A DNA stretch of 64,000 bases from an uncultured Eubacteriales bacterium (GTDB lineage Bacteria; Bacillota; Clostridia; Saccharofermentanales; Saccharofermentanaceae): assembly GCA_900314745.1 (NCBI GenBank), contig OMWK01000001.1, forward strand, positions 62,001 through 126,000, read 5' to 3'. This document shows, piece by piece, positions 1-9,329 of this stretch (position 1 is its first letter; each line of letters starts with the position of its first letter). Under the pieces are notes generated by a model. That model saw nothing but the letters and a program-made list of their open reading frames with translations. It was not told the DNA's origin and searched no databases. Position numbers and translations under genes: made by a program.

Positions 1-1095
1 TACGAGGTAGTCACCAATGTCTATCTTCGGAAGCATTCTGTCGATCGCGAACTTGTCGTTGTTCTCGCAAAGCGAACCTGTTATGTCGTACTTATGAGTC
101 TTTGCAGCATTCTCCTTGCCGAGAACGGTGATGTGATGATAAGCACCGTACATTGCTGGTCTCATGAGGTTGGCAGCGCATGCGTCCACTCCGATGTATT
201 CCTTGTAAGTGTGCTTCTCGTGGATTGCCCTGGTTACGAGTTCGCCGTAGGGAGCGAGCATGAATCTTCCCATCTCTGTATAGATGGCGATATCGTCTCT
301 TCCTTCCGGTACAAGTATCTCCTCATACTTCTTCCTTACACCCTCACCGATGATCTTAATGTCGTTGGGAGTCTGGTCAGGCCGGTATGCGATTCCGACA
401 CCTCCGGACAGATTTACGAATTCGAACCTGATGCCGACTTCCTTTTCGATCTTGAGCACAAGCTTAAAAAGGTCGCCCGCAAGCATCGGGTAGTAATCGT
501 TTGTGAGTGTGTTGCTGATGATGAAAGCGTGAATTCCGAAGCGCTTTACTCCTCTTTCCTTAAGCATCGCGTAAGCTTCAAGAAGCTGCTTCTCAGTCAT
601 GCCGTACTTGGCGTCGCCGGGGTTATCCATGATGCCGTTGCTCATCGTGACGACTCCTCCCGGATTATAACGGCACGACATAACTTCGGGATACTTGTCG
701 CCGATGATGCCGTCGAGGAACTCGATGTGAGTAATGTCATCGAGATTTATGATCGCACCCATATCGTAAGCCAGCTTGTATTCGCTCGCGGGAGTGTCAT
801 TCGACGAGAACATGATGTGGTCGCCGTCTGCCTTGACCGCACCCGAGAGAACGAGTTCTGCCTCGCTCGAGCAGTCAAATCCGATATCGTAATCCTTAAG
901 GATGTCCATGATATAGGGATTCGGTGTGGCCTTGACCGCGAAATACTCACGGAAGCCCTTGTTCCATGAGAAAGCTTCCTTTACGGCTTCGGCATTCTTC
1001 CTTATTCCGGCCTCATCGTAGATGTGGAAAGGCGTCGGATAAGTCTTCACGATCTGCTCGACCTGTTCTTTGGTTACGAATGGTTTCTTTTCCAT
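1..1095 (-). CDS. lysA: Diaminopimelate decarboxylase (C-terminus cut by window edge)
   Basis: Catalyses the last step of lysine synthesis, PLP-dependent decarboxylation of meso-diaminopimelate in the cytosol. The reading frame runs off the left edge, so 365 residues are visible. The PLP lysine is K55 in FAVKATPNP, in the alanine-racemase-like barrel. Downstream lie the HAFI and NLSGGVG segments expected of fold-III decarboxylases, and the substrate-site stretch near the edge is partly present. The start is the ATG at 1095, preceded by GAGGG at a normal distance. It lies downstream of the FIST-GGDEF gene on the same strand with a short gap. A related fold-III decarboxylase (for example carboxynorspermidine decarboxylase) is possible but less likely. 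No regulatory element such as a lysine riboswitch is visible in the 75 bases upstream. Confidence 0.9.
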   Translation of the reverse strand, partial: MEKKPFVTKEQVEQIVKTYPTPFHIYDEAGIRKNAEAVKEAFSWNKGFREYFAVKATPNPYIMDILKDYDIGFDCSSEAELVLSGAVKADGDHIMFSSNDTPASEYKLAYDMGAIINLDDITHIEFLDGIIGDKYPEVMSCRYNPGGVVTMSNGIMDNPGDAKYGMTEKQLLEAYAMLKERGVKRFGIHAFIISNTLTNDYYPMLAGDLFKLVLKIEKEVGIRFEFVNLSGGVGIAYRPDQTPNDIKIIGEGVRKKYEEILVPEGRDDIAIYTEMGRFMLAPYGELVTRAIHEKHTYKEYIGVDACAANLMRPAMYGAYHHITVLGKENAAKTHKYDITGSLCENNDKFAIDRMLPKIDIGDYLV

Positions 1096-1169
1096 AGTTA
1101 TACACCCTCAAATTAAACTTTAAGGATAATAACATATATTCTTGGGAAACTCACCTATCGGATCACTTC

Positions 1170-2939
1170 TTATTTGATGACGATCTTATTCTTGCCCGTG
1201 TTCTTGGCTTCGTAGAGCGCAGCATCTGCCCTCTGGCACCATGTATCAACGTGCTCACCCGCTATGGCAAACGTTACTCCGAGAGAAATGGTATGGCTTC
1301 CCGACACATCGAAAACCTTCGCTTCGAATGTCGTGCGGATCTTCTCGGCAAGTGCCTCTGTACCATCCCTGAGCGTATTCGGAATCAGTATCATGAATTC
1401 CTCACCGCCCCATCTTCCGATACTGATATCAGTATCCGTATCAAAACAGATGTCCTCCATGATGTGGCTTATCGTCTTGATGACTATATCACCCTCATGA
1501 TGACCGAAGGTATCATTTACATGCTTGAAATTATCAATGTCGATCATGATGAGCGAAGGCCTGTTCACGTCATCCGGATTCTCGGTATACGCCTTGTTCC
1601 TGGCAGTTATCCTGTGCTGGATCTCGGTACGGTTGTAAAGTTTAGTAAGGCCGTCGCGGATGGATGTCTGCTCAAGCATCATAACCGTCTCTTCAAGGTC
1701 AGCTGTTGCCGCCTGTACAAAATTCGCGAGTCTGTTTACGAGTGAAGCCTGACCATCGAGCTCGTGATCTCTTATCCTGAAGTTATGTCTCTTGCCTGTC
1801 GCAGGACCTTCGCGAAGTCCCGTGATGAGCAGTGTAACGTTATGCTGGTTAAGGTTCTTTCCTGTCCTCATGAACTCTCCGGATGTATAGAATCCGGATG
1901 TCGGAGCGATATTCTGGAAAGGCGAAGTCTCACGGTCACAGCCCTCATTACCCCAGAATGATCTTCTTGCTGCACATGAGAAAAGGAATATCGCCTGAGG
2001 TTCAAATTCCGCGAGTCTCATACCGCAGCTGTTGACCTGCTCGAGGATTGTCCACGGGTCTCCGTATGCCATATATGCCTCAACGCCCTCTTCTATGTCA
2101 GCCGTCATCACAAGGGTTCCGTCCTCCCTGCAGGCCGTCGGAGCTCTTAAGATATCGATGCCGTTATGCTTATAAATAAACGGGAACTCCAGTGTATGCA
2201 TGAAGAACTGATCGTCGTTGGCTATGTTCAGATATTTGTAGTAGATATCATATGCAGGCTTATTATCCAATGTATGAAGCAGTGCATGATCCGCCTTGGT
2301 TATCTTGAGTTTCCTTCCGAGAGGCTTCCAGCCCGTAACCCACTCTGAATATACGCTTACGGACTCACCGCCTATGAGAATAAATACAACCGCATGTTCA
2401 CAGCAGTCAGAACCCGATGAGAATACGAATGAAGATACCTCATTTATGTCGTCGGAGAATGCTCCTCCGCCGAACATCCTGATGTCTTCATTTATGACAC
2501 TTAAGTCCTCACAGAACTTCGTCATAGACAGACCTCTTATAGTTACAAGAAGCTCGATCGACTTGACCCATGGCCTTTGTCTGACTATTTCCCCGAGGTC
2601 CGATGTAACCTTCGGTTCCGTATCCGACGTAAGAGGCATCTGGAACACTTCAACGTGGGTATTCGGATCCTCGAATATCGTACAGGTAATCGTAATATGA
2701 GACTTGTTGAGCCTTCCGTCCATGACATTGCCGCTGGTCGTACATCCGGCAAACAGAGCATCAGGAAGGGCAAATTCGATGAGACTCGTCACATGCGTTA
2801 TCTTATCCGTCTCAAGGTTATCGGAGAAAACATGGAAAAGGATGGCGGATACCTGACGGTTAGTCCTCCACTTGTCGATCCTGTTAAGTTCCTGTCTTAA
2901 GGAAGCGTCGTTCTCATACTCGAATTGAATCTGTCTCAT
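1170..2939 (-). CDS. FIST sensor domain fused to GGDEF diguanylate cyclase
   Basis: Likely a cytosolic sensor that makes cyclic di-GMP from two GTP. The N-terminal half (about residues 30-370) looks like FIST_N followed by FIST_C, domains thought to bind small ligands such as amino acids. A linker of about 50 residues leads to a GGDEF domain (about 420-589) with an intact RWGGEEF active-site motif and the DxxxFKxxND metal/GTP-binding segment. The four residues at the inhibitory I-site position, five before GGEEF, are DTDI rather than RxxD, so classical product inhibition is not expected. There are no membrane segments. The start ATG has no Shine-Dalgarno sequence, but a TATAAT ends six bases upstream, suggesting a leaderless message. 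Domain assignment is by motif recognition. The ligand is unknown. Confidence 0.85.
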   Translation of the reverse strand: MRQIQFEYENDASLRQELNRIDKWRTNRQVSAILFHVFSDNLETDKITHVTSLIEFALPDALFAGCTTSGNVMDGRLNKSHITITCTIFEDPNTHVEVFQMPLTSDTEPKVTSDLGEIVRQRPWVKSIELLVTIRGLSMTKFCEDLSVINEDIRMFGGGAFSDDINEVSSFVFSSGSDCCEHAVVFILIGGESVSVYSEWVTGWKPLGRKLKITKADHALLHTLDNKPAYDIYYKYLNIANDDQFFMHTLEFPFIYKHNGIDILRAPTACREDGTLVMTADIEEGVEAYMAYGDPWTILEQVNSCGMRLAEFEPQAIFLFSCAARRSFWGNEGCDRETSPFQNIAPTSGFYTSGEFMRTGKNLNQHNVTLLITGLREGPATGKRHNFRIRDHELDGQASLVNRLANFVQAATADLEETVMMLEQTSIRDGLTKLYNRTEIQHRITARNKAYTENPDDVNRPSLIMIDIDNFKHVNDTFGHHEGDIVIKTISHIMEDICFDTDTDISIGRWGGEEFMILIPNTLRDGTEALAEKIRTTFEAKVFDVSGSHTISLGVTFAIAGEHVDTWCQRADAALYEAKNTGKNKIVIK

Positions 2940-2945
2940 ATCTGC

Positions 2946-2951
2946 ATTATA
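2946..2951 (-). promoter_or_regulatory. -10 box six bases before the FIST-GGDEF start codon
   Basis: A perfect TATAAT on the minus strand is separated from the ATG by GCAGAT only. Transcription would be expected to start about seven bases after the box, which is the A of the start codon. No purine-rich ribosome site fits in between. The -35 region at 17-bp spacing is poor. Confidence 0.5.
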
Positions 2952-3010
2952 GCCACAGTACAGAAGTAAGTCTTTTCGATTATGTAAACTTTAGTTAAGA
3001 AAATAACAAT

Positions 3011-3039
3011 AAAAAAAGACTCCGGCATAAACCGGAGCC
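3011..3039 (-). terminator. Intrinsic terminator after tuf
   Basis: On the minus strand GGCTCCGG and CCGGAGTC form an 8-bp stem with one G-U pair and a 6-base loop, followed directly by seven T residues. It sits about 25 bases after the tuf stop codon and closes the str operon. Confidence 0.9.
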
Positions 3040-3064
3040 TTGAAAAGTCATTTCAGATTATCGA

Positions 3065-4267
3065 TTACTCGATGATCTTGGAAACTGTACCAGCACCAAC
3101 TGTGTGGCCACCCTCACGGATAGCGAACTTGAGGCCCTGCTCCATAGCGATAGGAGTGATGAGCTCAACAGAGATTGTTACGTGGTCACCGGGCATGCAC
3201 ATTTCTGTACCCTCGGGAAGGTGAGCAACACCTGTAACGTCTGTTGTTCTGAAGTAGAACTGAGGACGATATCCATCGAAGAAGGGCTTATGACGTCCAC
3301 CCTCGTCCTTTGTAAGAACGTAAACCTGACCCTCGAACTTTGTGTGAGGTGTAACGGAACCGGGCTTGGCGATAACCTGTCCTCTCTCAACTTCCTTACG
3401 ATCGATACCACGGAGGAGGCATCCGATGTTATCACCGGCCTCAGCCTGATCCATCATCTTACGGAACATCTCAACACCAGTGATTGTTGTGGACTTAGGC
3501 TCGTCCTCGAGACCAACGATCTCAGCAGCGTCACCAACCTTAACAATACCTCTCTCGAGACGGCCTGTAGCAACTGTTCCACGACCTGTGATTGTGAATA
3601 CGTCCTCAACAGGCATAAGGAAAGGCTTGTCTGTAGGTCTCTCAGGTGTAGCGATATAATCGTCAACTGCCTGCATGAGCTCAACGATAGGAGCATACTC
3701 AGGAGCGTCAGGATCTGTTGAAGAAGACTCGAGAGCTGCAAGAGCGGAGCCTCTGATGATAGGTGTGTCATCACCGGGGAACTCGTACTGGTTGAGAAGA
3801 TCTCTGATATCCATCTCAACGAGCTCGAGGAGCTCCTCATCATCAACCTGATCGCACTTGTTCATGAATACTACGATATAAGGAACGCCAACCTGTCTAG
3901 CGAGAAGGATGTGCTCTCTTGTCTGGGGCATCGGGCCGTCAGAAGCGGAAACTACGAGGATAGCACCGTCCATCTGAGCAGCACCAGTGATCATGTTCTT
4001 AACATAGTCAGCGTGGCCAGGGCAGTCAACGTGTGCATAGTGACGTGTCTCTGTCTCATACTCAACGTGAGCTGTGTTGATCGTGATTCCACGAGCTCTC
4101 TCCTCCGGTGCGGAGTCGATGTTACCATAGTCCTTGAACTCAGCTCCGCCCTTCATAGCGAGAACCTTTGTGATTGCAGCTGTAAGAGTTGTCTTACCGT
4201 GGTCAACGTGACCAATTGTTCCGATGTTTACGTGCGGCTTGTTACGTACGAACTTTTCCTTAGCCAT
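3065..4267 (-). CDS. tuf: Elongation factor Tu
   Basis: GTPase that delivers aminoacyl-tRNA to the ribosome. The protein is 400 residues, the normal length. The P-loop GHVDHGKT is at residues 19-26, followed by the switch segment [19 protein letters not shown] and NKCD, then the two beta-barrel domains that end in [11 protein letters not shown]. It is the last gene of rpsL-rpsG-fusA-tuf, with a good promoter of its own in the gap after fusA and a strong terminator behind it. The ATG follows TAGGAGG at a normal distance. Long open frames on the opposite strand inside this gene are compositional shadows. Confidence 0.99.
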   Translation of the reverse strand: MAKEKFVRNKPHVNIGTIGHVDHGKTTLTAAITKVLAMKGGAEFKDYGNIDSAPEERARGITINTAHVEYETETRHYAHVDCPGHADYVKNMITGAAQMDGAILVVSASDGPMPQTREHILLARQVGVPYIVVFMNKCDQVDDEELLELVEMDIRDLLNQYEFPGDDTPIIRGSALAALESSSTDPDAPEYAPIVELMQAVDDYIATPERPTDKPFLMPVEDVFTITGRGTVATGRLERGIVKVGDAAEIVGLEDEPKSTTITGVEMFRKMMDQAEAGDNIGCLLRGIDRKEVERGQVIAKPGSVTPHTKFEGQVYVLTKDEGGRHKPFFDGYRPQFYFRTTDVTGVAHLPEGTEMCMPGDHVTISVELITPIAMEQGLKFAIREGGHTVGAGTVSKIIE

Positions 4268-4347
4268 TGTTTAAATTCCTCCTAAGAATTCTGTTGATCC
4301 GTAGATCATTTTTCTCTTTATCAGCTTTTATTCAAGCGACAGCAATT

Positions 4348-4376
4348 ATTTTACAAGTTATATGCTCATTTTTCAA
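4348..4376 (-). promoter_or_regulatory. Promoter for tuf
   Basis: On the minus strand TTGAAA and TAAAAT are separated by exactly 17 bases, each one mismatch from the sigma-70/SigA consensus. The predicted start lies about 70 bases before the tuf ATG. It would let tuf be transcribed separately from fusA at higher level. Confidence 0.65.
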
Positions 4377-4408
4377 GTGTGCCGCCGCCCGAAATAAAGG
4401 CTTGATAA

Positions 4409-6475
4409 TTACTTCTTTAATATTTCTTCCATGATGCTCTTCGGACAAGGTGCGAAGTGCGAGATCTGCATTATGAACGTTCCACGTCCCTGTGTTGAGG
4501 AACGGAGGTCTGTAGCATAACCGAACATGTTCGCAAGAGGTACCTCTGCATGGATCTGCTGTGTTCCGTTCATAGGCTCGATCTCCTTGATCGCACCACG
4601 ACGGGCATTCAGACCACCGATAACGTCTCCGAGATAATCATCCGGAACCTCAACGTCAACCTTCATGATAGGCTCAAGAAGTGCGGGAGCAGCCTTCTGC
4701 ATACCAGCCTTGAATCCCATGGATCCTGCGATCTTAAATGCAGTCTCTGAAGAGTCGACATCATGGAAGGAACCGTCGAATACGGTAACCTTAACGTCTA
4801 CTACAGGGTAACCACCGAGTACACCTGCCTGCATAGCTTCACGAACACCGGCATCGATAGGAGCGATGAACTCCTTAGGAATGGATCCGCCGACTGTCTC
4901 GTTGACGAACTCATAACCTGCACCGGGCTCACGGGGCTCGAGTCTCAACCAGCAGTCACCGTACTGACCGTGACCACCGGACTGACGAACGAACTTACCC
5001 TGAGCTTCAACAGTCTTCGTGATTGTCTCCTTATAGGAAACCTGAGGAGCACCGATGTTAGCCTCTACCTTAAACTCACGGATGAGACGGTCAACGATGA
5101 TGTCGAGGTGAAGCTCACCCATACCGGCAATGATCGTCTGTCCTGTCTCCTGGTTTGTATAAGTACGGAATGTAGGATCTTCTTCTGCAAGCTTCTGCAA
5201 AGCAATGATCATCTTCTCCTGGGATGCACGGCTCTTAGGCTCGATAGCCTCTTCAATAACCGGCTCAGGGAATTCCATGGACTCAAGAACAATAGGATGA
5301 TCCTCATCGCAGAGTGTGTCACCTGTTGTTGTGAGCTTAAGTCCGATAGCTGCAGCGATATCTCCGGAGAATACTTCTGTGATCTCCTTACGATCGTTAG
5401 CGTGCATCTGAACGATACGTCCGATTCTCTCCTTCTTGTTCTTACCTGCATTAAGTACATAAGAACCTGCTGTAAGAACACCGGAGTATACACGGAAGAA
5501 GCAGAGCTTACCAACGAAGGGGTCTGTCGCGATCTTGAAAGCAAGAGCTGCGAAAGGCTCTTCGTCAGAAGAAGGTCTCTCTTCCTCTTCATTTGTCTCA
5601 GGGTTAACACCCTTGATGGCAGGAACGTCAAGAGGAGAAGGCATGTAGTCGATGATAGCATCGAGGAGGAGCTGAACACCCTTGTTACGCAGTGAAGTAC
5701 CGCATGTAACAGGGATGAGCTTACACTCTACAGTTGCCTTACGAAGAGCAGCCTTGAGTTCTTCGATGGAGAGTTCTTCTCCGTCCAAGTACTTCATTGT
5801 GAGTTCATCGTCAGTCTCGGCGATCTTCTCAACCATCTCTTCTCTCTTTGCCTTAGCGATCTCGAGCATATCCTCAGGGATATCTCTCTCTTCGTAATCC
5901 TTACCGTCTTCGCTTAAGTAGACCTCAGCTCTCATCGTCATAAGATCGATGATTCCTGAGAATGTGTCTTCCTTACCGATAGGTACCTGAATAGCAACGG
6001 ACTCGTTCTTAAGACGATCCTTGATCATATCTACTACATGGAAGAAGTCAGCTCCGACGATATCCATCTTATTGACGAATACCATACGGGGAACACCGTA
6101 GTGCTCTGCCTGTCTCCATACAGTCTCTGTCTGAGGCTCAACGCCTCCTCTGGCAGACATAACAGTAACTGCGCCGTCGAGAACACGGAGAGATCTCTCA
6201 ACCTCAACTGTGAAGTCAACGTGTCCGGGAGTGTCGATGATGTTGATTCTGTTGCCCTTCCAGGGAGCTGTTGTAGCAGCGGAAGTAATTGTGATACCTC
6301 TCTCCTGCTCCTGAACCATCCAGTCCATCGTAGCTGCACCGTCGTGAACCTCTCCCAATACACGGTTGATACCTGTGTAGTAGAGGATACGCTCTGTTGT
6401 TGTTGTCTTACCTGCATCGATATGAGCCATGATACCGATATTTCTCGTCTTCTCGAGAGGATATTCTCTATTCAT
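4409..6475 (-). CDS. fusA: Elongation factor G
   Basis: Ribosomal translocation GTPase, 688 residues, full length. It has the P-loop AHIDAGKTT, the switch motif [18 protein letters not shown] and NKMD in the G domain. Domains II to V follow, ending in the conserved [24 protein letters not shown] segment. The first residues, [23 protein letters not shown], are typical of bacterial EF-G1. It lies between rpsG (20-base gap) and tuf (about 140-base gap containing a promoter) in the standard str operon order. The start ATG is preceded by AAGGAG. A 310-codon open frame on the other strand is an antisense shadow. Confidence 0.99.
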   Translation of the reverse strand: MNREYPLEKTRNIGIMAHIDAGKTTTTERILYYTGINRVLGEVHDGAATMDWMVQEQERGITITSAATTAPWKGNRINIIDTPGHVDFTVEVERSLRVLDGAVTVMSARGGVEPQTETVWRQAEHYGVPRMVFVNKMDIVGADFFHVVDMIKDRLKNESVAIQVPIGKEDTFSGIIDLMTMRAEVYLSEDGKDYEERDIPEDMLEIAKAKREEMVEKIAETDDELTMKYLDGEELSIEELKAALRKATVECKLIPVTCGTSLRNKGVQLLLDAIIDYMPSPLDVPAIKGVNPETNEEEERPSSDEEPFAALAFKIATDPFVGKLCFFRVYSGVLTAGSYVLNAGKNKKERIGRIVQMHANDRKEITEVFSGDIAAAIGLKLTTTGDTLCDEDHPIVLESMEFPEPVIEEAIEPKSRASQEKMIIALQKLAEEDPTFRTYTNQETGQTIIAGMGELHLDIIVDRLIREFKVEANIGAPQVSYKETITKTVEAQGKFVRQSGGHGQYGDCWLRLEPREPGAGYEFVNETVGGSIPKEFIAPIDAGVREAMQAGVLGGYPVVDVKVTVFDGSFHDVDSSETAFKIAGSMGFKAGMQKAAPALLEPIMKVDVEVPDDYLGDVIGGLNARRGAIKEIEPMNGTQQIHAEVPLANMFGYATDLRSSTQGRGTFIMQISHFAPCPKSIMEEILKK

Positions 6476-6495
6476 GTGTCATAACTCCTTATCGA

Positions 6496-6966
6496 TTACC
6501 ACTTATAATGAGCAAACGCTCTGTTTGCATCAGCCATTCTGTGCATTTCTTCCTTACGCTTAAATGCGCCGCCTGCACCGTTAGCTGCGTCCATCAGCTC
6601 AGCTGCGAGTCTTTCCTTCATTGTCTTCTCGCTTCTGGTTCTGGCATTAGCCACGATCCAGCGGAGCCCCAATGTAAGTCTTCTCTCAGGTCTGACGTCG
6701 ATAGGTACCTGATAGTTGGCACCACCAACACGTCTAGCCTTACACTCAAGCTGAGGCATTACGTTCTCAAGAGCCTTATTGAATACATCAATAGGCTGCT
6801 CGCCTGTCTTGTCCTTGATAGAATCAAAGGCATCATAGACGATCTTCTGTGCAAGTCCCTTCTTACCGTCGAGCATAACGTTGTTGATGAGCTTAGAAAC
6901 TCTAACATCGTTATAGAGCGGATCCGGGAGCACTTTTCTAACTGGGATATTGCCCTTTCTTGGCAC
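6496..6966 (-). CDS. rpsG: 30S ribosomal protein S7
   Basis: Small-subunit assembly protein that binds 16S rRNA at the head and contacts the E-site tRNA. The 156 residues are the usual length and begin MPRKG, with the family blocks [30 protein letters not shown] and [27 protein letters not shown]. It is second in the str operon. About 160 bases without a gene separate it from rpsL, longer than usual, and I see no convincing promoter or attenuator there. The ribosome site GGAGG is at a normal distance from the ATG. Confidence 0.99.
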   Translation of the reverse strand: MPRKGNIPVRKVLPDPLYNDVRVSKLINNVMLDGKKGLAQKIVYDAFDSIKDKTGEQPIDVFNKALENVMPQLECKARRVGGANYQVPIDVRPERRLTLGLRWIVANARTRSEKTMKERLAAELMDAANGAGGAFKRKEEMHRMADANRAFAHYKW

Positions 6967-7127
6967 TTTGCTTCCCTCCTTACATGATATTCAGTTTTAC
7001 TGAAACCATAGGTACTCACGTTTCAGTTTTGCCTTTGGACACGTGTCGTGCGTCAAGTAGCATTAATCCCATGTATATGAGCAATGTACTGATCGCTTTA
7101 TGTTTGTCCAACCCTACTTAATTAGGA

Positions 7128-7556
7128 TTACTTCTTAACCTTAGCAGCCTTCGGCTTCTTAGCACCGTACTTGGATCTGCCCTGCATACGGTTAGCGACA
7201 CCTGCTGTATCAAGAGTTCCTCTGATGATGTGGTAACGAACACCAGGGAGATCCTTTACACGTCCGCCTCTGATGAGAACAACGGAGTGCTCCTGCAGAT
7301 TGTGGCCGATTCCGGGAATGTAAGCTGTAACCTCGTAGCCGTTTGTTAAACGTACACGGGCAACCTTACGAAGAGCGGAATTAGGCTTCTTAGGTGTAGT
7401 TGTCTTAACAACTGTGCACACACCACGCTTCTGGGGAGCGAATACTTCTGTCTCCTTGTTGTGGATCGTGTTAATACCAGCCTGCAGAGCCGGGGAAGCA
7501 GACTTGTATGTCTTGTCGTGCCTACCAGACTTTACCAATTGATTGAACGTCGGCAT
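7128..7556 (-). CDS. rpsL: 30S ribosomal protein S12
   Basis: Decoding-centre protein, 142 residues, full length. The conserved [13 protein letters not shown] and [14 protein letters not shown] segments both carry the wild-type lysines whose replacement gives streptomycin resistance elsewhere, so the gene looks drug-sensitive at those positions. The ATG at 7556 is chosen over an in-frame TTG one codon earlier because AGGAG lies at ideal distance and the protein then begins MPTFNQLV like its homologues. It is the first gene of the str operon. It is divergent from the protease gene across about 130 bases that hold promoters for both sides. Confidence 0.98.
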   Translation of the reverse strand: MPTFNQLVKSGRHDKTYKSASPALQAGINTIHNKETEVFAPQKRGVCTVVKTTTPKKPNSALRKVARVRLTNGYEVTAYIPGIGHNLQEHSVVLIRGGRVKDLPGVRYHIIRGTLDTAGVANRMQGRSKYGAKKPKAAKVKK

Positions 7557-7626
7557 CAATACATCTCCTTTCTATATTATTACTTCCCTGCAAAAGGGCG
7601 CATTAACCCTTTTCGAAAAGCAATTA

Positions 7627-7655
7627 AGTTTACACCCGCTTGATTTTCTTGTAAA
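7627..7655 (-). promoter_or_regulatory. Candidate promoter of the str operon
   Basis: TTTACA and TAAACT on the minus strand are 17 bases apart, about 70-100 bases before rpsL. A plus-strand candidate for the protease (TTGATT at 7640, TAAAAT at 7664, 18-base spacing) overlaps it, so the two directions may compete. Confidence 0.45.
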
Positions 7656-7688
7656 GGGGCTTTTAAAATACATCAAAAGGAGTTTCCT

Positions 7689-8892
7689 ATGCACAAAAAA
7701 GCCTTATGTGTCTTGTTTACGTTATCTGCAGTACTCGCCGCATCCTGCAAAAAGACCTCCGAGGGGACACGGATTCTCGCTTATCGAGGAAGGTTATGCA
7801 ACGGAAGTAACGGATCAGGCATCCGGAACCTGCTGGGCACACTCGGCAGCCACATCGCTCGAGTCCAATTTCCTTTACGTTCAGGGAGTATCTGTCGATA
7901 TCGATCCTATGGATATCGTCGATGCTACTTACGGGTCGATTGCGCACCCCGACCCTGACAGAGACGGCTTTCACCCCAGACAATACTCAGCGCTCAACGT
8001 GGGCGCAGGTCCGTTGCAGACCATCGCAGGTCTTACAGACGGCATCGAAAGCGGTATAGTGCTTACCGAAGCTTCGGATTACAGCGGTCTTACACGAGAG
8101 CAGATACAGGAAGTCCTAAGGACAAACGGTGCTATTTCCATCTCCTACGCGGACAGAAGCAATGATTATTATGACATCTACGGCTACACTACCCTTAATA
8201 ATCACAATCCTGATGCCGATCATTCAGTGACCCTGGTCGGCTGGGATGACGATTTTCCGGCGGAGTATTTCGATCCGCCGGCCGAAGAGAACGGAGCATG
8301 GCTCGTACAAAATTCCTTCTCTGACAGATGGGGCAGCGGCGGATACTTCTGGTTATCTTATGAGACAGGCTTCGTCGAGCCATTTGGCTATGAAGGAAGC
8401 GAAGCTTACTCCCATGTGTGTTCATACGACGGCTCGGCTACAAACACTATCTCGACCGGTGATGTAACTGTTCTTGCCAACGTCTTCGAATATGAAGGAA
8501 CCCTCGGAGCTGTCGGAACCTATACATATGAACCGGGGCGCGAAGTTACAGTCGAGATCTATGATGGCATCCTTGATGACGGCGAACTTTTATACTCTGC
8601 AACGGAAGAATTCGAATACCGCGGATATCACACTATCGAGCTTGCAGAGCCTTTGGACGTAAGTACATTTACAATTGTTGTGAGATATGAGTCCGAAGCC
8701 CCTGTAGAGGGCGAGTCGACGGAAGACTTTTACGAATACTCTTATATCGCATATGTCGCTTCAAGCGAGCCCGGGCAGTCTTATGTGCTTATTGACGGCG
8801 GATGGACCGATCTTTCCGACGAGAATATAAGTGAACTTCTGGATATTGATTTCATCCCGAACAACGCCTGCATAAACGCCCTTTTCCTGTAA
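7689..8892 (+). CDS. Papain-family (C1) peptidase lipoprotein with a frameshift near its N-terminus
   Basis: Predicted surface-anchored cysteine protease. The ATG at 7689 has an ideal AAGGAG site and starts a lipoprotein signal peptide ending in LAAS-C (cysteine codon 7746). The rest of the protein is in the +1 frame and stays open to 8892. It holds the catalytic Cys in SGTCWAH (codon 7831), His in DADHSVTLVGWDDDF (codon 8221) and Asn in VQNSFSDRWG (codon 8311), followed by a beta-rich domain like the lectin-like domain found in clostridial C1 peptidases. Removing one A from the A5 run at 7749-7753 joins the frames as CKRPPRGHGFSLIEEGY. This is either a sequencing indel, a recent mutation or slippage. 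The active-site residues are intact, which argues against an old pseudogene. Confidence 0.75.
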
Positions 8893-8995
8893 TCGTTCAC
8901 ACAAGTTTAACCGTTCCGAGAATTCTGCTTCTTACCTGCGATGCTACACTATCGGTATCACTGGTTCCTTACAAGAAGGAGGAAAGGAGATATTA

Positions 8996-9241
8996 GTGGA
9001 CAACAATAGACTGGAATTGAATCTTGACGAACTCGAAGCCGCTAACGGTGGTTCCTTCATGGGTGAAATGATACTCAACAATGAACGGGTCAGGGCTTAC
9101 ATACGCGATAAGAAGATTGCAGGCATCCCCGTGGAAGTATGCATAACCATGGCTTTGGATTATCTTCGTTCCTATCTGGACAAGTACATCTCCCGCGAGC
9201 AGGTCATCGATTTTGTAAACATGATCTACGATTCAATCTGA
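8996..9241 (+). CDS. Small protein with a double-glycine (bacteriocin-type) leader
   Basis: An 81-residue protein starting at a GTG that follows a strong AAGGAGGAAAGGAG site. Residues 1-19 (ending LNLDELEAANGG) fit the leader of exported peptides cut by C39-peptidase ABC transporters: L at -12, E at -8, L at -7 and GG at the cleavage point. The predicted mature part is 62 residues, charged and helical, with a single cysteine and no Gly-rich membrane segment, so it does not look like a standard class II bacteriocin. No matching transporter or modification enzyme is in the window. It lies about 100 bases after the C1 protease in the same direction and may share its transcript. The function is unknown; a signalling peptide or modified precursor is possible. 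Confidence 0.65.
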   Translation: MDNNRLELNLDELEAANGGSFMGEMILNNERVRAYIRDKKIAGIPVEVCITMALDYLRSYLDKYISREQVIDFVNMIYDSI

Positions 9242-9280
9242 GTATGGTCGTCGTCAGGACGAACAAACAGCGCAACAAAT

Positions 9281-9304
9281 AGAGGTGCCCGTCAGGACAC
9301 CTCT
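9281..9304. terminator. Hairpin between convergent genes
   Basis: AGAGGTG and CACCTCT form a perfect 7-bp stem with a 10-base loop, flanked by weakly AT-rich tails. It lies between the ends of the small leader-peptide gene and oadB and could serve both. Confidence 0.55.
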
Positions 9305-9329
9305 TAATTTGCAGATTTTTAAGAATCTA

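Noticed and set aside
4763..5695. Open frame of 310 codons antisense to fusA
   Set aside because: It lies wholly inside a highly conserved gene, has no ribosome site or recognisable domain, and its composition is what the complementary strand of fusA would give. Similar frames opposite tuf, oadB, the helicase and hydA are rejected for the same reason.
6967..7127. Extra gene or RNA in the rpsL-rpsG gap
   Set aside because: No open frame with start signals and no stable structure was seen; it is probably an untranslated operon spacer.
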